Source: Acinetobacter sp. NIPH 2699 (GTDB lineage: Bacteria; Pseudomonadota; Gammaproteobacteria; Pseudomonadales; Moraxellaceae). From it: a stretch of DNA of 64,000 nucleotides. The stretch lies in contig NZ_JAKZGL010000003.1 of the NCBI RefSeq assembly GCF_022549355.1, positions 248,001 through 312,000 of the forward strand, written 5' to 3'. This document shows positions 63,326-64,000 of the stretch, piece after piece. Every line of letters starts with the position of its first letter. Within the stretch, counting starts at the first letter, position 1. Made by a program: the position numbers and the translations under genes. Under the pieces are notes generated by a model. It saw only the letters and a program-made list of their open reading frames with translations. It made no database searches and had not been told where the DNA came from.

Positions 63326-64000
63326 TTAGCTGCGCTGTTTTCGAGTTTTATAGGCTTTACGGATCAACCAAGCCGCAATAAACACGAGATAGAATGCCCA
63401 AAATTGAATTAGCCAAATGATGGTTTCTCTAAAATAAGATAATCCTACTTTGAATGCTTCTGCAATTCGGCTTATGAGTGGATCACTGTCTAAAGTGGCG
63501 ATTCGATGAATATTTAGGTCATGGCTTTTGCGCACTTTCGGTTGTTGAAAAAATTCCAAACGAATAGTGCTGTAGGCTAAGCGATCTTTCACTTCTAAAT
63601 CAGTGAGCTGTTGTAGTTGATTATTGACCGTATTTAATGTGCTATCACTTTGATTGGCCGTATTCAATTTTTCTTCTAATAGCTTTAACTCATAGCGTTT
63701 TGCTTCGTAGCTTTGAGTATTAAAATTTAACATTAAAGGCAGTAAATTGTTTAAGAACGTGGTCACCTGATTATTTGGAATACGAACAGTCAGTTGCACC
63801 ATCGGTGTGATTTTTTCATAAATATTCACTGTTCCATCGATGCGATCACGTTGAGAACGGTCACTCACTTGATAGTCAATTTGCTTATTTTCAATATAGC
63901 CGTTGTATTGCAACAACTGCTGTTCAAGTGTGGTGGTGGTTTTTAATACATCTTTGACTTCAAATTGGAGTTGTGCGCTTTTGACCAATTGCCGACTTTG
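63326..64000 (-). CDS. DUF4349 family membrane protein, 5' truncated by window edge
   Basis: The frame is open to the window end (the first visible codons read QSRQLVKSAQLQFEVKDV), so the signal peptide and N-terminus lie beyond base 64000; a TTG at 63988 is not the true start. The visible part has the DUF4349 pattern: LQFEVKDVLKTTTTLEQQL, then LTVRIPNNQVTTFLNNL, a coiled coil (RYELKLLEEKLNTANQ), the LAYSTIRLEFFQQ strand, and one C-terminal transmembrane helix followed by a basic tail (RKAYKTRKQRS). Function unknown; probably lipoprotein or envelope-anchored as others in the family. Confidence 0.82.
   Translation of the reverse strand, partial: QSRQLVKSAQLQFEVKDVLKTTTTLEQQLLQYNGYIENKQIDYQVSDRSQRDRIDGTVNIYEKITPMVQLTVRIPNNQVTTFLNNLLPLMLNFNTQSYEAKRYELKLLEEKLNTANQSDSTLNTVNNQLQQLTDLEVKDRLAYSTIRLEFFQQPKVRKSHDLNIHRIATLDSDPLISRIAEAFKVGLSYFRETIIWLIQFWAFYLVFIAAWLIRKAYKTRKQRS

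Overview
The window is a chromosomal segment of an Acinetobacter-type gammaproteobacterium (Moraxellaceae). The evidence is the low-GC coding style, a SpoT whose synthetase half is degenerate, lipase genes in the order chaperone then lipase, the comB/comC/comE/comF-like minor pilin operon upstream of rpsP, and pilins followed by TfpZ and PglL genes. The species cannot be fixed from sequence alone. I saw no rRNA, tRNA, insertion sequence, prophage or CRISPR array.

Layout. 1-11142: end of rlmA, then mrcA (PBP1A) divergent from pilMNOPQ-aroK-aroB-SPOR protein. 11143-17613: gltB-gltD, preceded by a 13-bp tandem repeat. 17689-19217: a small toxin-antitoxin pair and a PF10118-type protein. 19529-21759: lemA and two TPM-domain genes. 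22133-26085: a pilin locus with two pilin genes, each behind a sigma-54-type promoter, one intact tfpZ, a decayed tfpZ remnant, and a pglL-like oligosaccharyltransferase. 26130-31062 (minus strand): bfr, bfd, ridA-like, spoT, rpoZ, gmk. 31166-32116: ispH. 32258-47788: two complete, divergent minor-pilin/PilY1 operons in tandem. 47954-50147: rpsP-rimM-trmD-rplS. 50201-53357: lipase, its foldase, and truB. 53369-56602: TSUP permease, hemerythrin-like protein, two RhtA-like exporters. 57039-58837: two secreted M23 peptidases sharing an almost identical C-terminal domain. 58914-61919: serA divergent from a D-2-hydroxyglutarate-dehydrogenase-like gene. 62299-64000: an ABM monooxygenase, an MdaB-like quinone reductase and a partial DUF4349 protein.

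Type IV pili and natural transformation dominate the region. It encodes the alignment complex and secretin (PilMNOPQ), the pilins, a candidate glycosylation enzyme, and two alternative tip/priming complexes (FimU, PilV, PilW, PilX, PilY1, PilE). The most unusual feature is the second tip operon at 40237-47788. It has full-length but divergent copies of the minor pilins and PilY1, lacks one of the two PilE-type genes, encodes a PilE whose residue before the predicted cleavage site is Ala rather than Gly, and encodes a PilY1 with several Leu/Gly-rich hydrophobic insertions. Together with the pilin cassette scar at 24138-24286, this suggests active diversification of the pilus fibre and tip.

Other points worth a second look are a haem-type bacterioferritin lacking four of six ferroxidase ligands, the homogenised C-terminal domains of the M23 pair, a three-hairpin element at 62074-62168, and several inverted repeats between divergent genes.
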